From an uncultured Lachnospiraceae bacterium (GTDB lineage: Bacteria > Bacillota > Clostridia > Lachnospirales > Lachnospiraceae), in the NCBI GenBank assembly GCA_910579495.1, contig CAJTVD010000009.1, positions 6,822 through 70,821 on the forward strand: a stretch of 64,000 nt of DNA, in the 5' to 3' direction. Made by a program: the position numbers and the translations under genes. The notes beneath the pieces are model-generated. The model ran no database searches and was not told where the DNA came from. It saw only the letters and a program-made list of their open reading frames with translations. Shown here one piece after another: positions 17,168-25,261 of this stretch; the stretch's first letter is position 1; the number at the start of each line of letters is the position of its first letter.

Positions 17168-19112
17168 ATCCTGCTCCTCCCAATAACTCCTCTATCCCAA
17201 CTTTCTCCCATTCCATATGAGGTTTATCCTTGATAAACCCATCCATAAGGGAAACCAGTTTCTTCATATCCCCATATCTGCCACATACCTGTTCCATAGA
17301 TTTTTCCAGCGTCTCCATGCAAAGAGCCTCGTACTGGCCAATCTCTTCTGACAAATCAATCCCCGCTACCGCTTCCCTCACCGATTTCCTGACACTGCCG
17401 CGTATTCTGTCCCTGGGGGATTGAATCCAGTTCTTTATCTGCCGTAAAACTCCCTGTACTGCCATGGTCAGGTCGTTCCTGCCAAACAAATCTATCAGTG
17501 AATCCCCAATATTGTCCAAAATACTGGCCTGTATCCTCACGTCCAGATCCGTGATATTGCTGGCCAGGGCCAGCCCATTGTTGGCTTTATAAAAGGCCCT
17601 GGCTGCAAATTCCCTGGTTTTGAATTCGCTGATGATACTGTCATCCTGCTGCTCCCTGAACCGGCCATAAATGAGCTGCCCACAGTGGTCAATGGTTTCA
17701 CACAGCTCCCGCTTCAGCAGATCTGTTTTGATGATCTGCTGGTTCAGGAATCGTTTTTGTGCATCCAGCGGTTCCTGGTCAAGATTTTCCAGCCTGCCCT
17801 GATTCAGCTCCAGCCTGTTATCAATTTCCGCCAGGTACCTCCCCACAGTTTTGTTTTTCTCCTCTGATACCAGGTTCTGGCAGGCAGAAGCCTGCGCCCT
17901 GATCTGGGCAGCTTTCTCTTCATACTGCTTTACAAAGCCCTCTAACTTGCTTTTGTATTCACTTACCTCCTTGTAATAATCATTCAAAAAACTATCTATC
18001 TTATCCAGTTTAGCATAATGGCATGCCTCTGAGGATCTTTCAGTGAACATTTCATTGATTTTTTTGCGGAGTTCAGAGATATTGCTTTCCTCCAGCATCT
18101 TAGAATCCTTTTTCAGATTCCCATCATAGGCCATTTTCGCATTCACACAGATCAAATCGTCAAAACCGCCTTCTCCGCAGTAAATCTGCCTTGCCTTCTC
18201 CTCCACCCGGTTCCAGGTCCTGCTCCCGTACTTATAATCGTATATATTGACAACGGCAATTACTTTTCTGTCTGTATAGACCTCCTCCATTTCCTGGGAC
18301 TCCTTTTGGTAAGCATCCATCACTTCCTGCTTTGCCAGTGCCTCCGAACTGATTACCCAGATGATCCCGTCCACCTTGTAGCTTTTGACGTCATTGATCA
18401 CATCCTCATCTCTCCCTTCCTGGCTCAGTCCCGGCGTGTCGATAAGGATGCAATTATGAAAAAAATTATTCTTTCCAATTCCCCACTTTATCTCCCTGAT
18501 CTGGGTTTTCCGCCGATGCTTCTTTTTGGTATCCGCTGCTATATCGTCCCTTTTCGCTTCTATAAATACATTCTTGGTTTTCTCCGCTATGATCTTCCTG
18601 CACCGTTCATCCGATTGGGAAAACGCCTTTTCTTCCTCATCCTCCATCTTGATTGCCTGGGAACGCGTTACTTTTTTGCTACCCTGCCCGTTCATCCTCA
18701 CCTGGGCTTCACCCAACGCCAGTTCGTCTGTATATGTATCAATGATAAACGTCATGGGAAGCCTTCCCATACGGCTTCCCACGCTTTCATCCAGAGACAG
18801 CAGCGCGTTTAGTAATGTTGACTTTCCTGCATTTCCGCAGCCCCGGATATAAATCTTGTATTTACTGTTAATATCGTTTTTCATCTCATTAAAATCGCTT
18901 TGGAATCCCCGGAGCCTTTCCTGCTGCCTGTGGATCACTTCTCCTCCATTGCCCCAAGATATCGCCCCGTCTAATTCCGCAATCTTCCCCTGGGACAGGC
19001 AGTGGTATCTTACCAGTTGGTCCTGCATCTGCACACTCTGGGCCTTGGCAAAGCTAAAATACATTTCTTCCGTTAATTTCCCCAGCGACTTATAGAGGCT
19101 GTCCTGTGCCAT
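17160..19112 (-). CDS. Dynamin-like GTPase A
   Basis: 650 residues. G1 GCGNAGKST (91-99) and G3 DTPG (225-228) are clear, but G4 reads NIYD (289-292) in place of NKxD, so guanine selectivity or binding may be altered. Long charged helices follow (about 370-470 and 560-640). No strong membrane helix is visible, unlike its partner. Start ATG 19112 follows AAAGGAGGTGCAAG. It overlaps dynamin B by 8 nt, so the two are probably made in equal amounts and may form a heteromer, one subunit membrane-bound and one soluble. Confidence 0.87.
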   Translation of the reverse strand: MAQDSLYKSLGKLTEEMYFSFAKAQSVQMQDQLVRYHCLSQGKIAELDGAISWGNGGEVIHRQQERLRGFQSDFNEMKNDINSKYKIYIRGCGNAGKSTLLNALLSLDESVGSRMGRLPMTFIIDTYTDELALGEAQVRMNGQGSKKVTRSQAIKMEDEEEKAFSQSDERCRKIIAEKTKNVFIEAKRDDIAADTKKKHRRKTQIREIKWGIGKNNFFHNCILIDTPGLSQEGRDEDVINDVKSYKVDGIIWVISSEALAKQEVMDAYQKESQEMEEVYTDRKVIAVVNIYDYKYGSRTWNRVEEKARQIYCGEGGFDDLICVNAKMAYDGNLKKDSKMLEESNISELRKKINEMFTERSSEACHYAKLDKIDSFLNDYYKEVSEYKSKLEGFVKQYEEKAAQIRAQASACQNLVSEEKNKTVGRYLAEIDNRLELNQGRLENLDQEPLDAQKRFLNQQIIKTDLLKRELCETIDHCGQLIYGRFREQQDDSIISEFKTREFAARAFYKANNGLALASNITDLDVRIQASILDNIGDSLIDLFGRNDLTMAVQGVLRQIKNWIQSPRDRIRGSVRKSVREAVAGIDLSEEIGQYEALCMETLEKSMEQVCGRYGDMKKLVSLMDGFIKDKPHMEWEKVGIEELLGGAGYV

Positions 19113-19136
19113 CTTGCACCTCCTTTACGCCATTCC

Positions 19137-20417
19137 TCAGCCTGCAGCTTTTTTGGCGCTTTTCCTCACTTTTTTAAACCCCAGGATCCCGGCCGCCTGG
19201 CATACAATGACAAACATAAAAACAACCACGGCCAACAAGGTATCCTTCATCCCCAGCAATTCCCATGGCAGGAGAAAATAGGCCACCACGCCAAAACAAA
19301 ACAGGATCAGCGTATTGCTGGCCGCCATATAAACCCGCCAGCCCAGAGGGATCCTCCCCACCATATCCACAGGCCTTTCCCTGTTTTTTTGTTCCAGCGC
19401 ATTCTGTTCTTCACGGTAAGCAACCAATTGGCCGCTCAGGTCCTGGCTGTATTTGGCATTTTGGGAATCCATCTCCTCCATGGTTTGCTGCAGCAAATTT
19501 AATTTTTCCTGCAGCAGGCGGATTCTGCCATCCCCCTGCCAGATTTCTTTTATCATGTCCATCTGGCGTTCTAATGCCTCCTCCCTTCCGGCCTTTTCAT
19601 CCTCCAGCAGTTCCTTCATCCTCTCCATCTGGCGTTCTAATGCTTCTTCCCTCCTGGTCTTTTCCCCTTCCAGCAATTTGGCCAGATATTGGGCAAATGT
19701 TGCAGCCTGTCTTGTAACCCTATCAGAAACCTCCTGGGCCTTTTTTTCCATTGCCGCCTGGGCAGCCTGCTCTGCTTCCCCAAACCGCACCACAAGCCTG
19801 TTCACACGTTCCGAAAAAGCCGCATCCACTTTCCTCTGGGCACCCAGGTTTTCCTCTACCATTTGCCTGATGCCTTTTTCAGCCTCCTCCTTATACGCAC
19901 CATTAATAAAAGACACCATCTCTTTGGTTTCCTTTGTATGTTCCTCCAGGGAATCTGCAAACTGCTGCAGGATTTCCGGTGTGACCACCCCAGCCAGCTT
20001 ATCCGATATCTGCATACAGCCTTCCGTAAATGTCTGTGTTATTCCTGACTTATATTTTTCTATGTAAGAATCCAGTTCCTGGGCCATGCCCGTCCTGGCC
20101 TCGTCATCTAGCCGTTTCATTTCATGGAACAGATCGTCTGTGCTGCTTTCCATAACGCCAATATCCCTGGAAATGGTTTCTAAGGACATCTGGACGTCTT
20201 TCGTTAGATTCGCGATGCTCTGGTCAACAGCATGCACTTCCTTCTCCAATGAAGCGCCTGCCCGTGTGGCTTTCTCCACTGCCGCCGAATATTTTTCATA
20301 CCCGCTTTCATATTTGGTATATAGTTGCTGCATCTGTTCTAGGAAAATATCCTTGCATATTGCAGTTGTCAATTTCCTTACATAATCTTCAAATTCGTCC
20401 CTTAACTCCGCTGCCAT
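19137..20417 (-). CDS. Long coiled-coil protein with two C-terminal membrane helices, first gene of the dynamin-helicase operon
   Basis: 426 residues of unknown function. Residues 1 to about 350 are almost entirely charged heptad-like helix. They include two adjacent 22-residue repeats with the shared core REEALERQM (about 250-295). Two hydrophobic helices (about 365-385 and 393-412) end in a basic tail, so the coiled coil faces the cytoplasm as a membrane-tethered rod. Start ATG 20417 follows AAGGAGGCGCT. It lies 24 bp before dynamin A and directly behind a near-consensus promoter. A sensor or scaffold anchoring the dynamins to the membrane is an inference from context only. Confidence 0.8.
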   Translation of the reverse strand: MAAELRDEFEDYVRKLTTAICKDIFLEQMQQLYTKYESGYEKYSAAVEKATRAGASLEKEVHAVDQSIANLTKDVQMSLETISRDIGVMESSTDDLFHEMKRLDDEARTGMAQELDSYIEKYKSGITQTFTEGCMQISDKLAGVVTPEILQQFADSLEEHTKETKEMVSFINGAYKEEAEKGIRQMVEENLGAQRKVDAAFSERVNRLVVRFGEAEQAAQAAMEKKAQEVSDRVTRQAATFAQYLAKLLEGEKTRREEALERQMERMKELLEDEKAGREEALERQMDMIKEIWQGDGRIRLLQEKLNLLQQTMEEMDSQNAKYSQDLSGQLVAYREEQNALEQKNRERPVDMVGRIPLGWRVYMAASNTLILFCFGVVAYFLLPWELLGMKDTLLAVVVFMFVIVCQAAGILGFKKVRKSAKKAAG

Positions 20418-20454
20418 AGCGCCTCCTTATGGTCTTTTGCAAATTATCATAATT

Positions 20455-20483
20455 ATTTTATAGCCTGTTTGGCCCAATGTCAA
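20455..20483 (-). promoter_or_regulatory. Sigma-A promoter of the coiled-coil/dynamin/helicase/PLD operon
   Basis: On the minus strand, TTGACA (20483-20478), 17-bp spacer, TAAAAT (20460-20455), about 37 nt before the ATG at 20417. It is the only promoter-like element I see for the five tightly spaced genes down to 11132. No operator-like inverted repeat overlaps it. Confidence 0.8.
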
Positions 20484-20517
20484 ATAACACAAAAGCCCTT
20501 CCGCAATCCTCCGTACT

Positions 20518-21639
20518 TTATCCCCTTGGACGTACCGCCGCCGCCGCGATCTCCTTCAGCCTGGGCAGGCAGGCATCATAAAACATTTTATAGGACTTGC
20601 AGAAATAATTCTCCCCCAGGGGGCTTCCCGGCTGCTCCCTGTGCCTGCGGCATCCCCCCCGGCAGATGCCGAAATAAAGACAGCTCCTGCACTCCTTTGT
20701 GTGGTTATAAGAGCTCTCTATAAACCCACTCTCCCTACGCCGCTCTTCCAGCACCGCAAAGCTGTCTTCATTCAGGTTCCCCAGGCGGTATTCATCCATG
20801 GCATAAAAATCGCAGGGATATACACTGCCGTCCGCCTCCACCACATTCTGGAAGCTGCATACCCCCCGCTGCTCGCAGGCTTCCGGCTGCTGCCCCGCCA
20901 GGATCGCCACCAAATTTTCAAACTGCCGGATATAGGGCTGCTGCCCTTTTTGCAGGTCAAAGTCCCACAGGCCAAACAGATCGATTAAAAACTGCCCATA
21001 AGCTTCCGGTGAAAGGGAATAATCCTTCTGTCCCTGCTTTTCCCCCACAGGATCCAGGCAGGCAATATACTGCTGCCAGCAAAACCCCAGCTTCTGGTAC
21101 TGCCCATAGATCCTGCGGATCTTAGGGGCTGTCTTGGCATTGACCACCGTGAGCACATTAAATTCCGCCCCCGCCTCTTCCAGCCTGCGGGCTGCCTCCA
21201 ATATCCGGAAATAAGTATCCCCTCCCCCGGCATCCTTCCGGTAGCTGTCGTGGGTGGCCTTGATGCCGTCCACAGACAGCCCCGTAAGAAAATGATTCTG
21301 TGCCAGGAAAGAACACCACTCTTCATCCAGCCCATAGCCGTTGGTCTGCAGGGCATGGGAGATCTTTACCTTATTGACATTGTATTTCTCTTCCAGTGCC
21401 AGGCAGGCCCGGTAAAAATCCAGCCCCGCCAGCGTAGGCTCCCCGCCCTGGAAAGCAAAGGTACACTCTCCTGTGGCAAAGCGCAAAGTCTCCCTGACCA
21501 CATTCTCCAGGGTCTCCTTTGACATCATCCCATAAGAAGGTTTCTGGCGTTTTTCCATCTCATCTGCATAAAAACAATAACGGCAGCGCATATTGCACAG
21601 CCCGGAAGCGGGCTTTATCATCACGTGAACTGAGGGCAT
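20518..21639 (-). CDS. Anaerobic sulfatase-maturating enzyme (radical SAM/SPASM)
   Basis: 373 residues. The radical-SAM cluster motif CNMRCRYC (about 15-22) is followed by the FQGGEPTL segment typical of anSME. The C-terminal SPASM Cys residues (CEQRGVCSF..., CDFY, CRSCLYFGICRGGC) would bind two more iron-sulfur clusters. The family oxidises an active-site Cys or Ser of sulfatases to formylglycine in anaerobes. Start ATG 21639 follows AAGGAGAGAGAAAT. No sulfatase gene lies in this window, so the client must be elsewhere or a different peptide. It appears monocistronic. Confidence 0.92.
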   Translation of the reverse strand: MPSVHVMIKPASGLCNMRCRYCFYADEMEKRQKPSYGMMSKETLENVVRETLRFATGECTFAFQGGEPTLAGLDFYRACLALEEKYNVNKVKISHALQTNGYGLDEEWCSFLAQNHFLTGLSVDGIKATHDSYRKDAGGGDTYFRILEAARRLEEAGAEFNVLTVVNAKTAPKIRRIYGQYQKLGFCWQQYIACLDPVGEKQGQKDYSLSPEAYGQFLIDLFGLWDFDLQKGQQPYIRQFENLVAILAGQQPEACEQRGVCSFQNVVEADGSVYPCDFYAMDEYRLGNLNEDSFAVLEERRRESGFIESSYNHTKECRSCLYFGICRGGCRRHREQPGSPLGENYFCKSYKMFYDACLPRLKEIAAAAVRPRG

Positions 21640-21666
21640 ATTTCTCTCTCCTTGTTTTTTATCCTA

Positions 21667-21695
21667 ATGATACTAGGAATCATAACAGAGTGCAA
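21667..21695 (-). promoter_or_regulatory. Probable promoter of the sulfatase maturase gene
   Basis: On the minus strand, TTGCAC (21695-21690), 17-bp spacer, TATCAT (21672-21667). It lies about 30 nt upstream of the ATG. Confidence 0.6.
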
Positions 21696-21774
21696 CCTGC
21701 TTTTCCATTCATTCCCCCGCCAGAGGGCTTCGGTATGGCCAAACGCCGTCACGCTACGCGAGCCGGCTTATTGT

Positions 21775-21823
21775 AAAAAATACGCTATGCTTCCGGTAAA
21801 ATATTACCGTCCACATAGCGTAT
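21775..21823 (-). terminator. Rho-independent terminator of the transglutaminase-like gene
   Basis: ATACGCTATG (21780-21789) pairs with CATAGCGTAT (21814-21823), with an inner CGGTAA/TTACCG stem. On the minus strand it ends in six T residues (21780-21775), about 40 bp past the stop codon. Confidence 0.88.
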
Positions 21824-21865
21824 CTCTTTCTCCTATCATTCCCTTGCACCAGGCCGGAAAATCCC

Positions 21866-24800
21866 CTACCTTCTCAGTGTCAGGAAAATGGCGATCCCAA
21901 CACCCACGATCCCGGTGCCTGCAATGGCCGCCAGGATAATTTTAAATGTGTTGTCCTCCTCTGGTTCCAGGTAATCATAACTGACTTCCACCAGCCCCTG
22001 CTCCTGGGCCTGGTCGGAAGAGGGCGTCCCGCCCTGTTCTTCCTGCTCCCCTTCCTCCGGGAACTCTTCCTTTAAGGGCACGTCCTGTAAGGTATCTGTT
22101 TCTGTAGTGTCCGCTGGCTGTGCCAGGTTCTCCTGCCCGGCCTCTCCCTTAGGCGCGGAGCCTGTCCCTTTCCCCCCGGCAGATCCACTTCCTGTGCCGG
22201 AGCTTCCCGTACCTGTATTGGCAGCCGGGGCTTTGGGAGCCTCCGTAGGCTGCTGCCCTGCCGCCGGTTCCTGGCTGGGTGCCTGGGCAGGTGCCGGTGA
22301 GGGAGTAGGTGTCTTCACCGGCTGGGGCGCTGCCGGGGCGCTCTCTGATCCCCCTGAATCTCCTGAAGAAGAATCCTGGGAAGATGGCTCATTTGCCTCA
22401 CTGCCATTGCTGCCGCTGTTTCCATCATCCCTGTTTTCCTGGGAAGGCGCCTTTTCCGGTTCCGCCGGTTTCTGCGTTGGCTGCTGTTTGGGGTTTTCAG
22501 GGGTAAAATAGACCCCTGCAATATTTTGGTCATATGCCAGGCTGTCATACTTGATCTCAATCTCCATAGCCTTGGGATCCGTTACCGTCAATTCCTTCCC
22601 CGACAGGTTGACTTTATCGATCACATAACCGTCTTTGGCTTTCAGGGTCACTTTCTGGGATTCTCCCACCTTTAATGCACGGATCTTTTCACCGGAAATA
22701 TCACCGCCGGGAGTATTCATAAACAGCACTTTTCTGGTATTTACCGCCTCATCGTCCAGTTCCATGGCCACTACCGCAAAAGGGCTGAAGGAATAGCAGG
22801 TGACTACCAGCCCATCCCGTGTAACCACGCAACTGATCTCTTCGGGCACAAGCTTGCCGTCCTTTTTGGCAAAATGGTACGCTTTATAAGTTACCCCTTC
22901 CTGTTCCGGCCCAAAGCCTTTGGGAAATCCCAACGAGATCCTGATGCTGGCTCCTGTCTTTACAACGGTGGTGTTGCACATCCGCAGGCCGATATTGTAG
23001 GTGGCGCTTGCCAGGGGCTTCGCACCGGCTTCCTGTTCAATGAGAGTTTCCATCTCTTTGGACTGTCCCGTACTGGGTGTCTCCACTTTAAGCTCCGGTT
23101 TGGAGGCCACAAGCACCAGATTGCTTACCACATCCCCAAGCTTTTCCCCGCTCTCCAGCTCCCAGTTATTGCAGGAGATATCGCTTGGCTCCAGCAGGCT
23201 GACACTTCCATAGACATTCCAGAAGATGCCCTGGGGACGGTATGCACAGACAGCCAGTTTCCGCTTGCTGTAATAGTTAAAGGCATCCGGCTCCTTCAGG
23301 CTTCCCACCCCCCTTGCCCCGGTAACGGTTATTTCATAGCATGCATCATTGTCTGCAAACATTACGCTGGTGGTAAGGTCAAACTCCACCTTATTGCCCC
23401 CATCCCATTGGAAGTTTTCCAGCTTTGTGTTTTTTATGGCGCTTTCCGGATCCTCCCCCCTTGCATCCAGTTTAATGCCAACCGTTTCCCCCTCCAGGGG
23501 TTCCAGCTCTTCGTTGAATTCCGCCACCACATGGTATTTCTTCCCACTGACAATAAAGCCTGTGTTGCTGGGGGTAAGTTTTCTGGCATGCGGGGAAGGG
23601 ACGAAATCCTCCACCCCGGGATTGTCCAGCTTCCCTGTGGATACCAGAAAATCACTGTCTGTCCCGTGGAACCGCCAGTTGTACTTAAGCTCCTCCGCGG
23701 TCAGGTCATCTCCATATAAAGGCCCCGCGGGCGGGATCTTTGTAACTGCAAACTCAATAATCTTGCTGTTGCTGTTGGGTATAAGCAGGTAGCCGTCCAT
23801 CTCCGGGAGGGAAAGGGGTTTGGGGTCGGAATATCCCCAGTCCCCTGCCTTGTACTCCCCGGCTCCCGGTGAATACTGGTAGAAACGGCACAGCATATAT
23901 ACGCCCTCTTTGTCCACCGCATCCTGGTAGCCCATGCCTTTGTAGCTTACCTTGAAAATGCCCGTCCCCTCTGCAAGCTTATGGGAGACCTTAAGCCCGT
24001 CCTTGTTAAAGACCTCCTCATACTCTCCATCGTCCTCACTGTCACCCTCATTTCCGTCGTCAGAGGTATCCTCCCCTCCCTGGGAATCCCCCTCTGCAAG
24101 CTTGGGATAGGTAAAACGGAAGCCGGACTCAGACATCACCCCGTCAGGAATATGGTATTTTCCCATCACGCTGCTGTCCACCAGAAGATAGGCATCACTG
24201 CCTGTCCCTTCCTTCATCCCATCATCGGCAGTGGCGTCCAGCCCGTACCACTTTCCATCTATCTGCACATAATTCCACATGTGCAGGTTCTCGCTTCCGT
24301 CCGTATCCTTAAGCACGCCCTGCACCAGTACACTGGTAACGCCCAGAGAATCCAGGACGGCTTTGACCGACCTGGCATAGCCCTCGCACAGGCTTTCCCC
24401 TTTTACCAGCGCCCCATAGGATGTCCTGATATGCCCCCGGTTGCCTGAGGAACAATTATTTTCCAGCCGGTAAACAGTGCCGTCTATAATGGCGTTATGT
24501 ACATATTCTACCTGCTCCCTGACCGATGGACATTTCTTCGCCTCCTGGACGATCCCGTCTACCCTGGCCTCATGGTCACTGATTGCGCTCTCTACCTGCT
24601 GCTGGTCCTGAAAACCCTCCACATAGTAGTCTGTGCTTCTGCCAACCCCCAGGGATGCCTTGACCTCCCCGTCGCTGGTATTCTCCACAGAAATAGACAG
24701 GCTGGAAAAATCCACATAAAAAATATCCGGGTAATCCGCATAAAAGGCGTCCCTCGCCGCCCCCATGGTCTTTAGCAGGTTGGTATAGTTGCCATCATAG

Positions 24801-25054
24801 GCCTCTAGCTGCTCCCTGGTAATTTTGCCATTTTCCACAAGGTCGTAGGAACCAGTGCCGGTTTTCAGTATCCCCTGGGTGTACATATCGTACATGGCAT
24901 CATAGATCCCCTTTGCTTCCTGGCCTAATTGCCCATAATAATACCGCCAGTCACTCTTGTTCGCCGCCTTTACCCCAGCCCCCATCCCGGCCAGGTTTCC
25001 TGGCAGCGCCAAAAGCAAAGCCAGCAAAATGACCAACATCCTCTTTCGTCTCAT
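21866..25054 (-). CDS. Large secreted transglutaminase-like surface protein, C-terminally membrane-anchored
   Basis: 1062 residues. A signal peptide (basic MRRKR, hydrophobic core to about residue 25, AxA near VKAA) leads into a transglutaminase-like fold (about 150-290) with the catalytic triad order Cys in GESLCEGYA, His in LHMWNYV and Asp in WYGLDAT. Several beta-rich domains follow. A Pro/Ser/Gly/Asn-rich stalk (about 850-1000) precedes an acidic patch and one C-terminal membrane helix ending in RR; there is no LPXTG. Start ATG 25054 follows GGGAGAGGGT. Such proteins act as cysteine proteases or cross-linkers on the cell surface; the substrate is unknown. It is monocistronic between its own promoter and terminator. 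Confidence 0.87.
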   Translation of the reverse strand: MRRKRMLVILLALLLALPGNLAGMGAGVKAANKSDWRYYYGQLGQEAKGIYDAMYDMYTQGILKTGTGSYDLVENGKITREQLEAYDGNYTNLLKTMGAARDAFYADYPDIFYVDFSSLSISVENTSDGEVKASLGVGRSTDYYVEGFQDQQQVESAISDHEARVDGIVQEAKKCPSVREQVEYVHNAIIDGTVYRLENNCSSGNRGHIRTSYGALVKGESLCEGYARSVKAVLDSLGVTSVLVQGVLKDTDGSENLHMWNYVQIDGKWYGLDATADDGMKEGTGSDAYLLVDSSVMGKYHIPDGVMSESGFRFTYPKLAEGDSQGGEDTSDDGNEGDSEDDGEYEEVFNKDGLKVSHKLAEGTGIFKVSYKGMGYQDAVDKEGVYMLCRFYQYSPGAGEYKAGDWGYSDPKPLSLPEMDGYLLIPNSNSKIIEFAVTKIPPAGPLYGDDLTAEELKYNWRFHGTDSDFLVSTGKLDNPGVEDFVPSPHARKLTPSNTGFIVSGKKYHVVAEFNEELEPLEGETVGIKLDARGEDPESAIKNTKLENFQWDGGNKVEFDLTTSVMFADNDACYEITVTGARGVGSLKEPDAFNYYSKRKLAVCAYRPQGIFWNVYGSVSLLEPSDISCNNWELESGEKLGDVVSNLVLVASKPELKVETPSTGQSKEMETLIEQEAGAKPLASATYNIGLRMCNTTVVKTGASIRISLGFPKGFGPEQEGVTYKAYHFAKKDGKLVPEEISCVVTRDGLVVTCYSFSPFAVVAMELDDEAVNTRKVLFMNTPGGDISGEKIRALKVGESQKVTLKAKDGYVIDKVNLSGKELTVTDPKAMEIEIKYDSLAYDQNIAGVYFTPENPKQQPTQKPAEPEKAPSQENRDDGNSGSNGSEANEPSSQDSSSGDSGGSESAPAAPQPVKTPTPSPAPAQAPSQEPAAGQQPTEAPKAPAANTGTGSSGTGSGSAGGKGTGSAPKGEAGQENLAQPADTTETDTLQDVPLKEEFPEEGEQEEQGGTPSSDQAQEQGLVEVSYDYLEPEEDNTFKIILAAIAGTGIVGVGIAIFLTLRR

Positions 25055-25100
25055 ACCCTCTCCCTCTTTTCGTTTTTCTATAATAATATACAATATTTGG

Positions 25101-25130
25101 ATAGTACCATAGAAATTTAGGGGAAGTCAA
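25101..25130 (-). promoter_or_regulatory. Promoter of the transglutaminase-like gene
   Basis: On the minus strand, TTGACT (25130-25125), 18-bp spacer, TACTAT (25106-25101), about 50 nt upstream of the ATG at 25054. Confidence 0.65.
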
Positions 25131-25261
25131 GGGGCGAAAAGCAACAGATAATTCTTTCATCACCAGAATCACTATCTTTTTGGGGCACTGATTCGTTATA
25201 CTTGGGGAAAGAGGCCAAAAGACCGGTTCTCTGGCTTTCAAAAACGGGAAAGGAGGGCTTT

